Source: Siniperca chuatsi (lineage: Eukaryota; Chordata; Actinopteri; Centrarchiformes; Sinipercidae). From it: DNA of 64,000 nt. A program made the position numbers and the translations under genes. The stretch spans positions 5,382,501-5,446,500 of the forward strand of contig NC_058051.1 in the NCBI RefSeq assembly GCF_020085105.1, given 5' to 3'. Under the pieces are notes generated by a model. The model was given only the letters and a program-made list of their open reading frames with translations. It did no database searches and was not told the DNA's origin. Positions 13,661-24,611 of this stretch are shown here, piece by piece; the first letter of the stretch is position 1, and every line of letters begins with the position of its first letter.

Positions 13661-14365
13661 GTATGTCCAATCCACACCCTAGGAAATATAAGAAATGCTC
13701 ATTTTATTAAAACAGCATAAAAAAATTACATGAATGGAAGTCAAGGTGGGGCTCAAATAATTTTGTCTTTGACAGACTTGACAAACTATGTACACTTAAT
13801 TCTAAACACACTCCTGTGTTGGTAGAAAGATTGAAACCAACATGCTGGTATAAATTTAAACCTTTAGAATGTTTAAAGTGAGATTATGTCACTTTTACTG
13901 AATAATGTCACCTGTGACCAAGTGAGGCTGTAACAGCAAAACATGAGTGTACTGAATTGAGTAAAGATGTGTTATTGCTTATGAATTCAACTCTCCATTT
14001 GTAAGAAGATGAATGTGTTTTATCTTGTTCCAAACTGTACACAGTCTCACTTTAAACATCTGCACAGTCAAAAAGCTGCATTATACCATAATCCACCACT
14101 GTTTTTACAGTAGAATAAGAGGCGTGAAGTCTGCTAAAATGTGTTGTCACTGAGGTTTCTCAGCAACTCATTCTGAATGTCAATGTTATTTGATAATGCA
14201 GCTGAACATAAGCAGTTTCACTTTAAATCTCCATACAGGTAACTTTCCCCTCCTCAGGTTGCTTCTTAGTCCAGTTAGCCTTTTGAAACAAGATGAAATC
14301 TGTCTGATTGAGGGATCATTAGTTTGCAGATCAGTGCTATGAAGGTGAAAGCTGCTGCTGCTGCT
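13661..14365 (-). other. bcas2: bcas2 3' UTR and downstream
   Basis: Non-coding sequence downstream of the bcas2 stop (minus sense). An AATAAA signal on the minus strand is read as TTTATT at 13703-13708, giving a 3' UTR of about 0.65 kb that stops just short of the LINE tail. Confidence 0.5.
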
Positions 14366-17300
14366 CTAGAAGTCCTGTCTGATGTTCTCCTTGTTCTCGT
14401 CCCCCTGCTGTTGTCTGAGCTGAGTTATTTCATTCTCCAGCTGGACGATGGCCCGCTCGATCTCATAGTTCTTACTGACCAGAGACACCCAGCTGTTGAG
14501 GGAGTGATACAGATGTTACAGCAGCGGAAAATCTAACCTACATATTGCCTATGTACAGTGATATAAACATATAAATTAATAAAACAACATACTTTGACTC
14601 CAGCTCTCGCAGTTTGGCTCCTCCTGCTAACTGATCATTTTTACGCTGCCAGTTTAAATCTTGAATTTGCTTCCTGTGTACCAAAAAAATAATTAAAATA
14701 ATTAAATTTGTAAACATGTGAAAACGGACTTAACAACACTTTTATACAGCACAAATGTTCCAGTGATAGCTCACCTGAATTTCTGAAGTTCCTTTTGAGC
14801 CATTTCAATCATGAAGGCCAAGTTACTGAAGGAGGAAAATAAGATAACATGTTAGCAGTCTTTAGAGTAAATATGCAGTGAGTAACTGAGAGATAGACTG
14901 CTGTCACATACTCGTTATAGACTTTCCATGCATTGGTTCCATACTGCGCCATGAGCTCCAGGTTCTCAATGCGGACTGCCTGGTGCTCTAGTTGAGCCAT
15001 TGAGTTGTTCACACACTCCTGCCACGCTGTAATGTCATTCTTCTGTCCTGATGAGGGCGCTGGCAGCTCATATCTCCACAGGAAAAAAAGTCAGACGAAA
15101 TTATCAACATTTGGAGCCACAGAGAAAAAATAATTGTGAAAAAGTATGATATTAATGATGATTATTAAAAATACACGTTCAATCATTTTAAATGAAAAAT
15201 TACAACTGCGACTACAGCTAACATTTGTTGGCATTATCTACCATTACTTTTGTATTCATCGTGAATTCAATACAATGTCATATTTACCAAATGTTTTTAG
15301 TTTTATTACAGTTTTGGTGTAAGAAAATCAACACTGGCAGGAAATCACTTTTTTCTAACAGAAGCAAGCAGTTTGTTCAGAGTTCGTGGTTAAACATTTC
15401 AGTCACATCCACATACAAAAAGACATTTAGCTTATAGCTGATACAATTAGTGGATTATTCGTTTAGTCATTAATCAGAAAACTATTCTGCAAGTACTTTA
15501 ATAAATCGGTTAAGTAATTTTTAAAGTAAAAATGGCACAAAAAACCCCACTGGTTTAATCTTAAATGTGAATATTTTCTGGTTTTCATAGTCTGTTCTGA
15601 TAGTTAACTGAATATCTTTGGTTTTTGGGCACTCTGAACTTGTGATGGGCATTTTTTATTATTTTTTTAAATCATTAGTTGCAGCTATGGGTGGGCGATA
15701 TGGTCCTAAAATAATAGCACAATATCTCTGTGATAATGATATTCTTGATGATATACGGTATACTTTTCTATTTAAAAAAACAAAACTATATATAAATATA
15801 TATGAAAGAACACATTAATACATTACCCTATTTCTAGTAGGTTATTTCTTATATCACCATTTTAAGTCTACTTAATTCTCCACCTTATTTTAGTGTTTCC
15901 TCACAAACTACTTAAATCCGCTCACCTTGCTTTTCCCTTCAGTTCTCTTTATATCTTTTTATTCTATTTATACTGGTATTATTGTGAACGATATGATATG
16001 GCACACCCCTGGTTGCAGCTTTAATTTAGTTTAGTGTGATGTTTCAGGATTGCTGGGTGTCTCATTTACCACGCCCTGCTTTTTGCCTTGTGGCAGCACA
16101 AATATCTAGTGGCACATTTTGTAACTTCCTGTTTCCATTAACTGAATTCACTCATTGGTTTGATACAGGACTAAGTTTACTTTTCAAACAGTAGTTTTGA
16201 CAGCGGCAATCCTAATGTAAATAACCTAAAATACCTTAAAATATATCCATCACTGAAAATATTGTAGTACCTCCACAGTAATGCATTTATGTAATGTAAT
16301 TATACAGTAATGTATAATTACATGCGCGTATAATTCTCTCTCTGAGGCATATGATGAAAAATCTAAATTTTCGGCTACACTACAATCGCTGTGTTGAACG
16401 CAGCAGTATTTTTGCATGATTCTCTGTAGGTGTGTATGTATTAGGAGCCCATAGAGACATGCAGGCCCTTGTTTCAGGTGGTCTGCTGCTCTATCAAGTA
16501 TCAACACAGGCTCCTGCAGTGTGTAGGGTTTACCTCTTCATGCTCAGGAGATCCATGGGCTGCCGAGCCGCCAGCCGCTCAAATTCATTTCTCATAATTT
16601 CTGTCTAAAGGGTGATAAGAAATAAGAAATGCTGTTATTTCTGTCACACTGGCTGATACTGTGAAGAAGGTTGCAGAGGTCTGAGGAGTTTGTCACCTCA
16701 AAAGTAGAGAAGTCAGGTGTGGGCAAGTAGCTCAGGTAGTTCTTGGTAGGTCGGTATCTTCTGGTCTCCTCCTCCACCAACGCTGCAGCCTAGATGTCAA
16801 AATATAATACGTTTTCAGGAAAAGCACTGCAGCTACCAAGAAATGAACTTTGATCCGTTTTTACTATGGTTTAAAAATCCGCTGGTACATGTGATTTTTG
16901 GACTGGACATTGCAGAGCAGGTATCAGGTTCATTTTGATTATTAAATACCAAAACATTTATTTTTTTTAATTATCATTTTCCCATAATCCTAAAAGCATC
17001 TGAAACAGCATTCGGACTGAACATGGGTAATACTGTGTCGAGGAGGCCTGGGCGACTGCGTTTTTTGCCAATCAAAGACTAAAAAGACTACACCAACTAA
17101 TTTCACTCATGGTGTTTGTTCATTCATGGTAACGAAGAATTTCTAATGTTGAGTTTGACATGTTGTTGAGCTGAGGTGCCTCGGTGCCCTTCAGATTAGG
17201 TATGTTTTGGGAGGTCCCAGCATGTCCAGTGTTAGAGTGAAGATGGACCTTGGACACTTTCCAGGCTCCCTTGATAATAATGAAGTGAGTCACTTTGACA

Positions 17301-20300
17301 TTGACTTACAGTTACCCATAATTGTTTTTTTTTTTTCCCCTTTCTTTTATTCATCAAAATGAAGATCGACCAGAAGTTTTCTACATCAACCTCTAAATGA
17401 GGAACTATTCTTTGTAGGCATAGGAGCTTTATGTGCGTCATACTCAACTTACAAGTGTACCCACTGTTTTCAATCGGTAGTTAAAACACTGGCAATATAT
17501 TGCAGTGCATCAAACCAATTGTATTGGTCATTTCTGAAAATGGTTTTAAGATTGTGTGACTGTTTGTGATTTGAATTGTGCCAATGTGACATGGAACTGA
17601 TATAATGTGTACAATAGCCTAATGATGTGTACATTTTTTTGTGGAATTAATTGGTTGGGGTGATGGTGACAAATATTTGAATATTAGTACAGGGCTCAAC
17701 AATAAGAATTGTCTGATTGCCCAGGGCAAGTAAAATGCCACATCAGGCAAGTAAATCTAGCACAATTGGGCAAGTGGTAACAAAGAATTAAACATGTATT
17801 TTTCTGGAGCTGATAATGGAAGTAGCGATCTCTGTTGAGAGTTGCACATAGGCTACCGATCGGGCACACGTGGGTAGGGATGGGTACTGAAACCCGGTAT
17901 TAAACGGGCCCTGGGGCAAAATCATTAAAGACCGTAGTATTATCACGCTCGCTGCAGCCTCTCCTGCTGTCTGTGTCGGGCTGAGCTCCTCCTCCTCCCA
18001 CACACACACACACACACACACACACAGCGGTCAGCAGATCAGACAGGCCGCGATGGAGATTACTTGAGTAGACAAGAACTACGCTTGCTACTGTAAGTAA
18101 GTGCAATAAAACCTCTGCAAGTAAAAAGCATTACTTTATCAATACACCTGTTCAACAAGCACACACATGTGAACATGTAGAAAGCAATATTTTAATCTGC
18201 TCTGTCTGCAGTCTCATGTTCTCACAGCGTGCTAGCTCGGCTAATAGCAAACTGTTACCAACAAGCTAAAACGAAGCTGTCTGTATGTAGTCTAACTATC
18301 TTAGTTCGCCACGAATCTTAAAATGTGGCAAATTCTTGTAAACTTACTGCTGGTCAGGTAAGATATTATTGAGTTTATATAGTGAATTTGCAGCTGTAAA
18401 CACTGTTGCTGCTCTAGAAACAATATTTAGTTATATTTAAAATATTAAATTCTAATCCTGTTCTGAATTTATTCTTTTTTTAAAATAATATATTTTTAAA
18501 AAGCAATTATTTAGTAATGAAAAAGAACAGATAAGAGCATTGATAAAAATAGTATCAATAAAATCCAAATGATACCCATCCCTACTCACGAGAAAATGGC
18601 GGCGGGTAAAGACAAAGTTTATTTAGATAATTTATCACTCACAGTTAAGAAGTCCATCTCTAGGGAGAAGGAGGGGATTTGTCATACCATTTTCGATATG
18701 CAATAATGTTTGTTGCTTTGCATCTATGACACACTGTGTCCTTGTTCGGATCTATTTACTTTATTTATAAAGATTAAACATGACAACACGACATCAGCCA
18801 AACCTGCCTGTCGTTGCCAAACACTGGTATAACTTGTAACATTAATAAAGGTGCTTTATATTAGACTCGTCAGTGCCAGCTACCTGGTCTTGTAAATGCT
18901 GGCTGGCTGTGTCTTACTGGTTCATCTAAATGGAAGAGTCATAACTAATATTATCTCTCACACATGTGCTTTTTCTATAACATGTCAAAATATCTGCTCT
19001 GAGAATAATCTGCAGAGCTGCATAATGCACACACCAATAAGAGTAGTAAAACAAGTCTACTTTAGGTGTGATGATGGTCAATTGAGCACTTAGACAAAAA
19101 AAGACAAAAAAAAAAGTCTTAAGTCTTGTTCTGTGAGGTGTTCTGTAGTAACCACAACCACATTCATCTGACATGTATTTTAATGTGGTGAGAAGTATCA
19201 GCTAAAGTGACACAATGGAGAAGAAGACCTTATACAGCAGACCTTTTGAAAGGATATAGCAGGAAAACCACAGGTGGAATTAATAACATCAATGATGGCT
19301 GCACTCCATTTAGTTGTTCCCTTGTCGAGGCTCTGGTATTGTACAAGCTGGCTCACTGACACAGCTTACTAGGACACGTTATTGTACGAAAGCACATTGC
19401 ATTCAGCCTCATAATGACAGATCCATAGTTCATAATGTGATCCTAATCTTGTAATAATGAGATAGTTATCTATTAACCACGAAATACGGATATTATAATT
19501 ATGAGAAGAGGTAAAAATGGTTATCATTTCCATTTGAGAAGTCAGAACCATTATGACACTACTAATACTAATTCACAATTAATTAACCTGTATTTCCTCC
19601 TTTTTTTTTTAGCTGTTTCTATAGCAATATGAGTCATGGAAACAGAGGAAAAACTGTCGTATTTTAAAGCTACATTACATTAATTTGGCAGACACCTTTG
19701 TCCAAACCGACTTACAATAATTGTATTCAAACCACGCAGGAGCTAGATACAGATCTCGTCATGTGTTGCAGTAGTCATATTTACGAGATAAGAGCTCAAT
19801 TTTGTTTATCACTGGAGCCCATCTAGTTTTAAGACCTTCATTATTTGAGTTTCCTTCGTGCTCACATAGTGTAATATTGTTTGGTATTGTTCTGTCCTCT
19901 ACTGTATTGTTTCATTATTATACTGTGGTAATATGGTGCAAATTGACAGGAGCAGATAGAACACTTAAAATGGCTTTTCAAGTACAAAATAATATACTAA
20001 AATACATCATACATATTTAATACATACAGCCCTGAAAGACTAACTTCTCGTCTGTATTTAATTTTCCTAGCGGGTATTGGCTTCCGCAGACCGACTAACG
20101 TTACACAGGCTTTAAAACATAGCTACGCTCCTAACTCCAGGAAGTTATGAGCTAAATTGAAACACTGAGCGTTGGCTGAAAAAAAATCACTTAACCTAAC
20201 AATTGAGCATGCAAAACTTTGGTAAAGCTAATTGTGGGCATAATTAAAAATACAAAATTTTACTAAAATTTTACAGTGTGCCTTATTCATCTTGTCCATC

Positions 20301-20473
20301 GCTTAAGCGTGGTTAGTTAGCTAACACGCTGCGGTTAGCAAATTCCCTGTCTGATACAAATGAATTGCCTGTTTACTCACCGCTTCTCTGACACCTGCTG
20401 CATCGTAACCTTGGTCAAAATATGGCAAAGCATCAACGAACACTTCACCAGCTACTGAAGCCGTTCCGGCCAT
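14366..20473 (-). CDS. bcas2: bcas2, pre-mRNA-splicing factor SPF27 (Prp19/NTC complex subunit)
   Basis: Seven minus-strand coding exons: 20473-20381, 16789-16697, 16604-16534, 15073-14912, 14825-14775, 14673-14593, 14492-14366. Total 678 nt, 225 aa, the same length as human BCAS2; all junctions are GT-AG and in phase. BCAS2 is a core Prp19/CDC5L complex subunit needed for spliceosome activation. Family blocks run in order: [99 protein letters not shown], and a coiled-coil C-terminus ending [11 protein letters not shown]. Intron 1 (20380-16790) is 3.6 kb and holds a MITE; intron 3 (16533-15074) holds another. The gene is divergent from trim33, 16 kb away. There is no disruption, so it should be functional. 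Confidence 0.96.
15687..16011. mobile_element. hAT-like MITE in bcas2 intron 3, with target duplication
   Basis: A 325-bp AT-rich element has imperfect terminal inverted repeats (GGGTGGGCGATATGG at the left; the right end read in reverse is GGGTGTGCCATATCA). It is flanked by a perfect GTTGCAGCT at 15678-15686 and 16012-16020. An 8-9 bp target duplication fits hAT transposition. Non-coding. Confidence 0.7.
16790..17874. other. bcas2 intron 1, 3' part
   Basis: Intronic sequence with no recognisable exon. A homopolymer T run lies near 17322-17336. Nothing else is assignable. Confidence 0.4.
17875..18584. mobile_element. hAT-like non-autonomous element in bcas2 intron 1
   Basis: A 710-bp block bounded by TAGGGATGGGTA and TACCCATCCCTA, a perfect 12-bp terminal inverted repeat. 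The interior includes a (CA)n run at 18001-18026 and no transposase frame. I found no clear 8-bp target duplication (flanks CACGTGGG and CTCACGAG). Confidence 0.65.
18585..20380. other. bcas2 intron 1, 5' part
   Basis: No exon seen. The stretch at about 19675-19715 (TTTGGCAGACACCTTTGTCC then AAACCGACTTACA) matches a repeat motif common in fish genomes. Palindromic CATAAT-type words occur at 19410-19510. The rest is unassigned. Confidence 0.4.
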
Positions 20474-20640
20474 TTTAATCAGTCTATATTGTTGAGTATG
20501 TTTGCTTTATGTCTCTCTCAGTTAAAGAAAAACCTATCCAGATAACTGAAGGCAAGGCTTTCCGGTTTTCGACCTTCACAATAAAATCCTTAACTACAAC
20601 GGCCGTGAGTTTTTGTTTCTGACATCTAGTGGAGTGGAAT
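20474..20640 (-). promoter_or_regulatory. bcas2: putative bcas2 promoter and 5' UTR
   Basis: Immediately upstream of the bcas2 ATG (minus sense). The start context AAAATGGCCGG resembles a YY1 site over the initiator ATG, as seen in many housekeeping genes. No TATA box is evident. The region ends before the MITE that begins at 20737. Confidence 0.35.
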
Positions 20641-20906
20641 GTAACTTCTGCTAGATGAAGTTGAAATGCCCAAATGGAGCTGAAGGTACTCTTCTTTTTG
20701 CTTTGTATTGTTTTTCCTTTTTTCTTTAGTGCAGACTTAAAAGGTGTGTAGGATTTAGTGACATCTAGCAACCAAATGAATACAGCGCTCGCCTTCCAAG
20801 AGTGTAGGAGAAACTACGACAGCGGCTACTTTAGAAACATGGCAGTTCAACATGGCAGACTCCATGGAAGGGGACCCGCCATGGATGTATAATAAGAACT
20901 GATACG

Positions 20907-21253
20907 ACACCATCACTCAGCCTTGCAGCCAATTTTTGCCCAGTGGCCACTCGCAGTGACGAAAAATTCCCCTGCGGCCCAAAAAGCATTTCCCCCATAA
21001 GTCACCGTTATAAAATAAACGTCTGTAAAACTATTGATAGGGCACCTCGAAATTCAAATAAGGTAAATGACTCTCTTATGACTCTTTCTATTATGCATTT
21101 TTGATCCATGGATGTTTTATATTTGTAATTTCCTTGAGAAAAGCTATTTAAAAATCTGTGACGTCAGGAACTCGCGGGAGAAACACTACTGAGCGTATTC
21201 AGTGGGCCGCATACCCCGGAAGTAAATCCGGAAGCTAGGAAACGTTTTTTGGC
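20907..21253 (+). repeat. second copy of the interspersed repeat at 11443-11811
   Basis: Shared words in the same order include GACGAAAAATTCCCCTGCGG, CCCAAAAAGCATTT, AACGTCTGTAAAACT, TTGATAGGGCA and TATGACTCTTTCTATTATG, then a GGGAGAAACACTACTG core and CCGGAAGCTAG. The two copies differ by many substitutions and small indels, so the family is old. Non-coding. Confidence 0.8.
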
Positions 21254-21894
21254 GTATGCGCAGGCGAGCAATACTTCAAGTTTGTATCTCTGCAGACCGG
21301 AGACTTTGAAAGGGCGTGGTAACTGTCAATAATTTTTTAATTTGCCCAACCAGAGTCTTACAATCCATTGTCAGTCAAAAACTAATTTCACCAATACGCT
21401 GCCTGAACCAGTTTTCAATCACTTTTTATTTTAGGAATCACTTCACAGTATTATAAGGGGGGCACACAAAGGGTAGGGTTCTGTTGTATGACGTAGGGTA
21501 CGTAAACTTTCACTTATTTCACATTAGCAATCCACCAAAATCTGTTTCTGAACAAATTTATGATGAGAAATAAGCAATCCAGTTGTTGAATCTTCACTCA
21601 TATTACATCTACAAGGCCTAATTTAAATGTTTGTTCGGACTTTCATAAGGCAAGGGCACTACTGCACTTCCGGTTTCCACTGCTTTTCTAGCCTGCTAGT
21701 TTACAACTATAATTTACCATAGAGGTTAGCGAGTTAGCTAACATTAGCTTGCAGTTTACTGCATACAGTCTGTGGTAGTTCATTAGGTGCCAGCGCCTAG
21801 CTTTCCAATAGAACATGCAACGTGTGATTTCTAAAATGAACAGTGGTGAAAGTTACTATATTCTGTTATGATCAAAAGTTTTCTACTTCCACTT

Positions 21895-22745
21895 TCGTAG
21901 AAAAGGTTTTAGTCGTAGTCATCTGGACACTGTTTTCAGAATCAAGACGTTTCGGCTCCCATCCGGAAGTCATTCTCAATTGTGAAAATGGTCTGAGAAC
22001 TCAGAAATTTAAGCTACTCGGTGTTGCTTAGGCCCTGCCCTCAGGGAGGAGTCTTCCTGAGTGTCTGCTGTTTACCCTGCCTAGTTTCACCTGAAACTGA
22101 CCTTCTTTTGTTTCCACGATGGCCCAGTAATCAGGCCTATTGTTTTCTGGCTGCACCTCCCTCACCACTGTTAGTACCTGATTAGCATTTGATTGGCTTG
22201 ACCATGGTGTTAATACACTGTGGTAAACGGTTGGCAAGTTGAATCTCAGACCACCATTTCTGTTTAAAGAGGGGTTTTCTTTTTTCACAAAAATGGCTTC
22301 TTTGACTCCTCTTCCAAACCAACTCTTCTCTCTACTTAGAATCTTCACCTCACTGTCTTCAAATGAGTGGTTTGTAGCTTTTAGATGCAAATGCACGGCG
22401 CTCTGCAATCCCGAGTTAGCATGTCGTCTGTGCTGATAAAGTCTTTCGTGAAGTGGCTGTTTAGTCTCACCTATGTACCGTTCTTTGCAGTTTTCCTCAC
22501 TGCATTGAATTCAATAAACTACATTGCTCTGTTTTTGTGTGGGCATCTTGTCCTTAGGATGAATAAGTTTCTGTTTTAAAGTGTTGCCTGGTTTAAAGAA
22601 AACAGGAACATCGTGCTGTCTAAAGATCCTTTGTAGTTTTTCAGACAGTCCAGATACATAAGGGATGGAGACACAAAGGAAGACGTGTGTTAACAGAAAC
22701 AGTTGGACAAATACTTCCACTTTAAAATGCTGATTAAAAAAGTTG
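21895..22745 (-). mobile_element. Penelope-like element, GIY-YIG endonuclease 3' fragment
   Basis: Minus-strand frame from about 22720 to 22028. It reads SVLGL-type linker sequence (PYVSGLSEKLQRIFR), then VVY, one in-frame stop, IQCSEENCKERYIGETKQPL, HERLYQHRR, SAVHLHLK, GVKEAIFVKKENPSLNRNGG and YHSVLTPW. This is the Cys-containing GIY-YIG endonuclease domain found C-terminal to the reverse transcriptase in Penelope-like retroelements. No reverse transcriptase is present, so it is 5'-truncated. Its 3' end (about 21895-21985) is the same terminal sequence found at both ends of the element at 35745-36294. Confidence 0.8.
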
Positions 22746-22924
22746 CTGTCTGTTGATACTTTAGGATGTAAACATTGAGAAATGAGGTGTGTTTCTTCGT
22801 TGGGAACCTCCCCCTTCTCCTATGATGAAGATGATTAGTCAAATTCAAAAGTGACTGACAACTGGTTCAGGCGGTGTATTGGTGAAATTAGTTTTTCATT
22901 GACAGAGGATTGTAAGCCTTAAAA

Positions 22925-23100
22925 AGTGACCGATGTAAATGGCTCTTTTTGTGGATTACATCCTGAAATTTCCTCCCATTTATTTTGGTCTTGCAATTTT
23001 GCATATGAGCTGTGGAAAGATGTTAATAAGTTCATAATTGACAACATTTTTATCAGATTTAGCTTTTTTTTTGTGTTTGACACTGCTTTTCATTTCATGG
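22925..23100 (+). mobile_element. L1/Tx1-like LINE ORF2 C-terminal fragment
   Basis: The frame VTDVNGSFCGLHPE then HLFWSCNFAYELWKDVNKFI resembles the C-terminal Cys/His region of L1-type ORF2 proteins. A related sequence is in the longer L1 copy near 35598 (NCVFCDDTETTDHLFF). Short and decayed. Confidence 0.55.
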
Positions 23101-23344
23101 ATTCATAAAAATGGCTCATTCTAAGGTGATCAAAACACAATGATTCTTAATTTCAGGCGATTATATACTTATGAATATTATATGTCATTTCTGCCAATAG
23201 ATCCTCCTAAATGTTACACTGGACCTTTAAAAAATTCAAAGCATCAAAATGTCACTTTATTTGATTTTACATCTTACATTTTACATCAAGTATTGTATAT
23301 CAGCACCTTCAACATGTTTTTCTATTTCAGTTGGGTTCAGCTCT

Positions 23345-23590
23345 ACAGGGATTCAATTAAATTTTATTTATATAGTGCCGATTCATAAGAGAAGTTATCT
23401 CATTGCACTTTTCCTATAGAGCAGGTCTAGACCGTACTCTTTATAATAATATTTACAGAGACCCAACAAATCCCACCATGAGCAAGCACTTGCCGACAGT
23501 GGCAAGAAAAAAACTTCCTTTAAGAGGGCAGAAACCTTGGACAGAACCAGACTCAATGGTGGGCGGCCATCTGCAGCTGCCGTGTTAGGT

Positions 23591-23626
<36 letters not shown>

Positions 23627-24130
23627 TTTTGGGGAGGGGGTGTGGAGGAGAGGGAGGCACAATGCAAATTCCACTTAGAATTTTAAAATAGCAATAATGT
23701 AATGGTAGTGGTAACATCAATATTAATAAAATAATAATAATAGGAATGATAGTCATAGGAATAATAATGACAATGATAGTAACAAGGCAAATAACAACCA
23801 TTGTAGTTGCAGTTGTCGAGCAGGAACACAGGGGCAGCAGGTGGCCCACAACCACAGATCCAGACTCTGCAGCTGCAGACGTAGAAATATCTGCTGAAAG
23901 CGCCAGAAAGAGAGAGGAGAGAAACGAGAAAGCACAGAACTACAGGAGAGAGAAGATGTTGAGTTAGTAATATGCAGTAATGGGATAAAAATGCGTACAG
24001 ATGGAGAGGGAGAGGAGGAGCGAGGAAAGAGATGCATCATGGAAAGTCTAGGCCTATAGCAGCATAACTAAGGGATGGTTCAGGACTCACCCAAGCCAGC
24101 CCTAACTATAAGCTTTATCAAAGAGGAAAG
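23345..24130 (-). mobile_element. L2-type LINE 3' end, minus orientation
   Basis: Reverse complement of the same 3' tail seen at 13200-13660: TCCCACCATGAGCAAGCACT, CAGTGGCAAG, AACTTCCTTT, then the ORF2 C-terminal part near 24080-24150. It includes a (GA)n run at 23594-23624 and low-complexity ATAATAATA sequence at 23700-23790. 5'-truncated. Confidence 0.75.
23594..23624. repeat. (GA)n microsatellite
   Basis: About 31 bp of uninterrupted GA dinucleotide inside the LINE 3' tail. Confidence 0.95.
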
Positions 24131-24302
24131 TCTTAAGCCTACTCTTAAATGTGGAGATGGTGGGTGAACACTGTTATCCAGCAAACACACAGGTATATTA
24201 TCTAACCTATGCATCTGTTGAAAGGAAAACAGTTATAAGATAAACCTCTGTTACTTTGTTTGGTTAGTGGTTGGATATTTTCAATAGTCTACACTGTGTT
24301 TG

Positions 24303-24606
24303 TGTTACGGAACAGACAGGCAGGGGACAACGAGATGGAGACAGAATGGATTTTATTTATTTGACAGCCTGAGTTTTTCACAGATAGGGAAGATTCACTG
24401 GAAACAGGCGGATCGCTTGGAAGAGGGCGAATAAGCATAATGCCAGGTAGTGTAGAGAGTCCTAGTCATGAACGACATCGGATACATACTGAGGTGAGTG
24501 CAGGGCTTATATGCTGGCTGTGATTGGGATCTAATGGGGAGCAGGAGTGTAATTGGGAGCAGGTGTGGGTGATTACTGGATGGTGGAGCCTGGTGTATCT
24601 GTGACA
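24303..24606 (-). mobile_element. solo LTR with 5-bp target duplication
   Basis: A 304-bp block begins TGTTACGG and ends TGTGACA on the plus strand (TG...CA boundaries), flanked by GTTTG at 24298-24302 and 24607-24611. On the minus strand it has promoter-like CATATAAGCCC followed by an AATAAA signal, in the order expected for an LTR. No internal coding region adjoins it, so this is a solo LTR left by recombination, probably of Ty3/Gypsy type. Confidence 0.8.
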
Positions 24607-24611
24607 GTTTG

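Larger units (their letters stand above)
20737..23230. mobile_element. split TTAA-ended MITE hosting about 2.2 kb of nested insertions
   Basis: The left end reads TTAAAAGGTGTGTAGGATTTAG and the right end, in reverse, TTAAAGGTCCAGTGTAACATTTAG. These imperfect inverted termini belong to a repeat common in fish. The left body (to about 20905) and the right body (from about 23105, GGCTCATTCTAAGG onward) are recognisable halves of one short MITE. Everything between is later insertion: the repeat shared with 11443-11811, a Penelope-like fragment and an L1-like fragment. The short copy at 46129-46358 shares the same ends. Confidence 0.65.
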
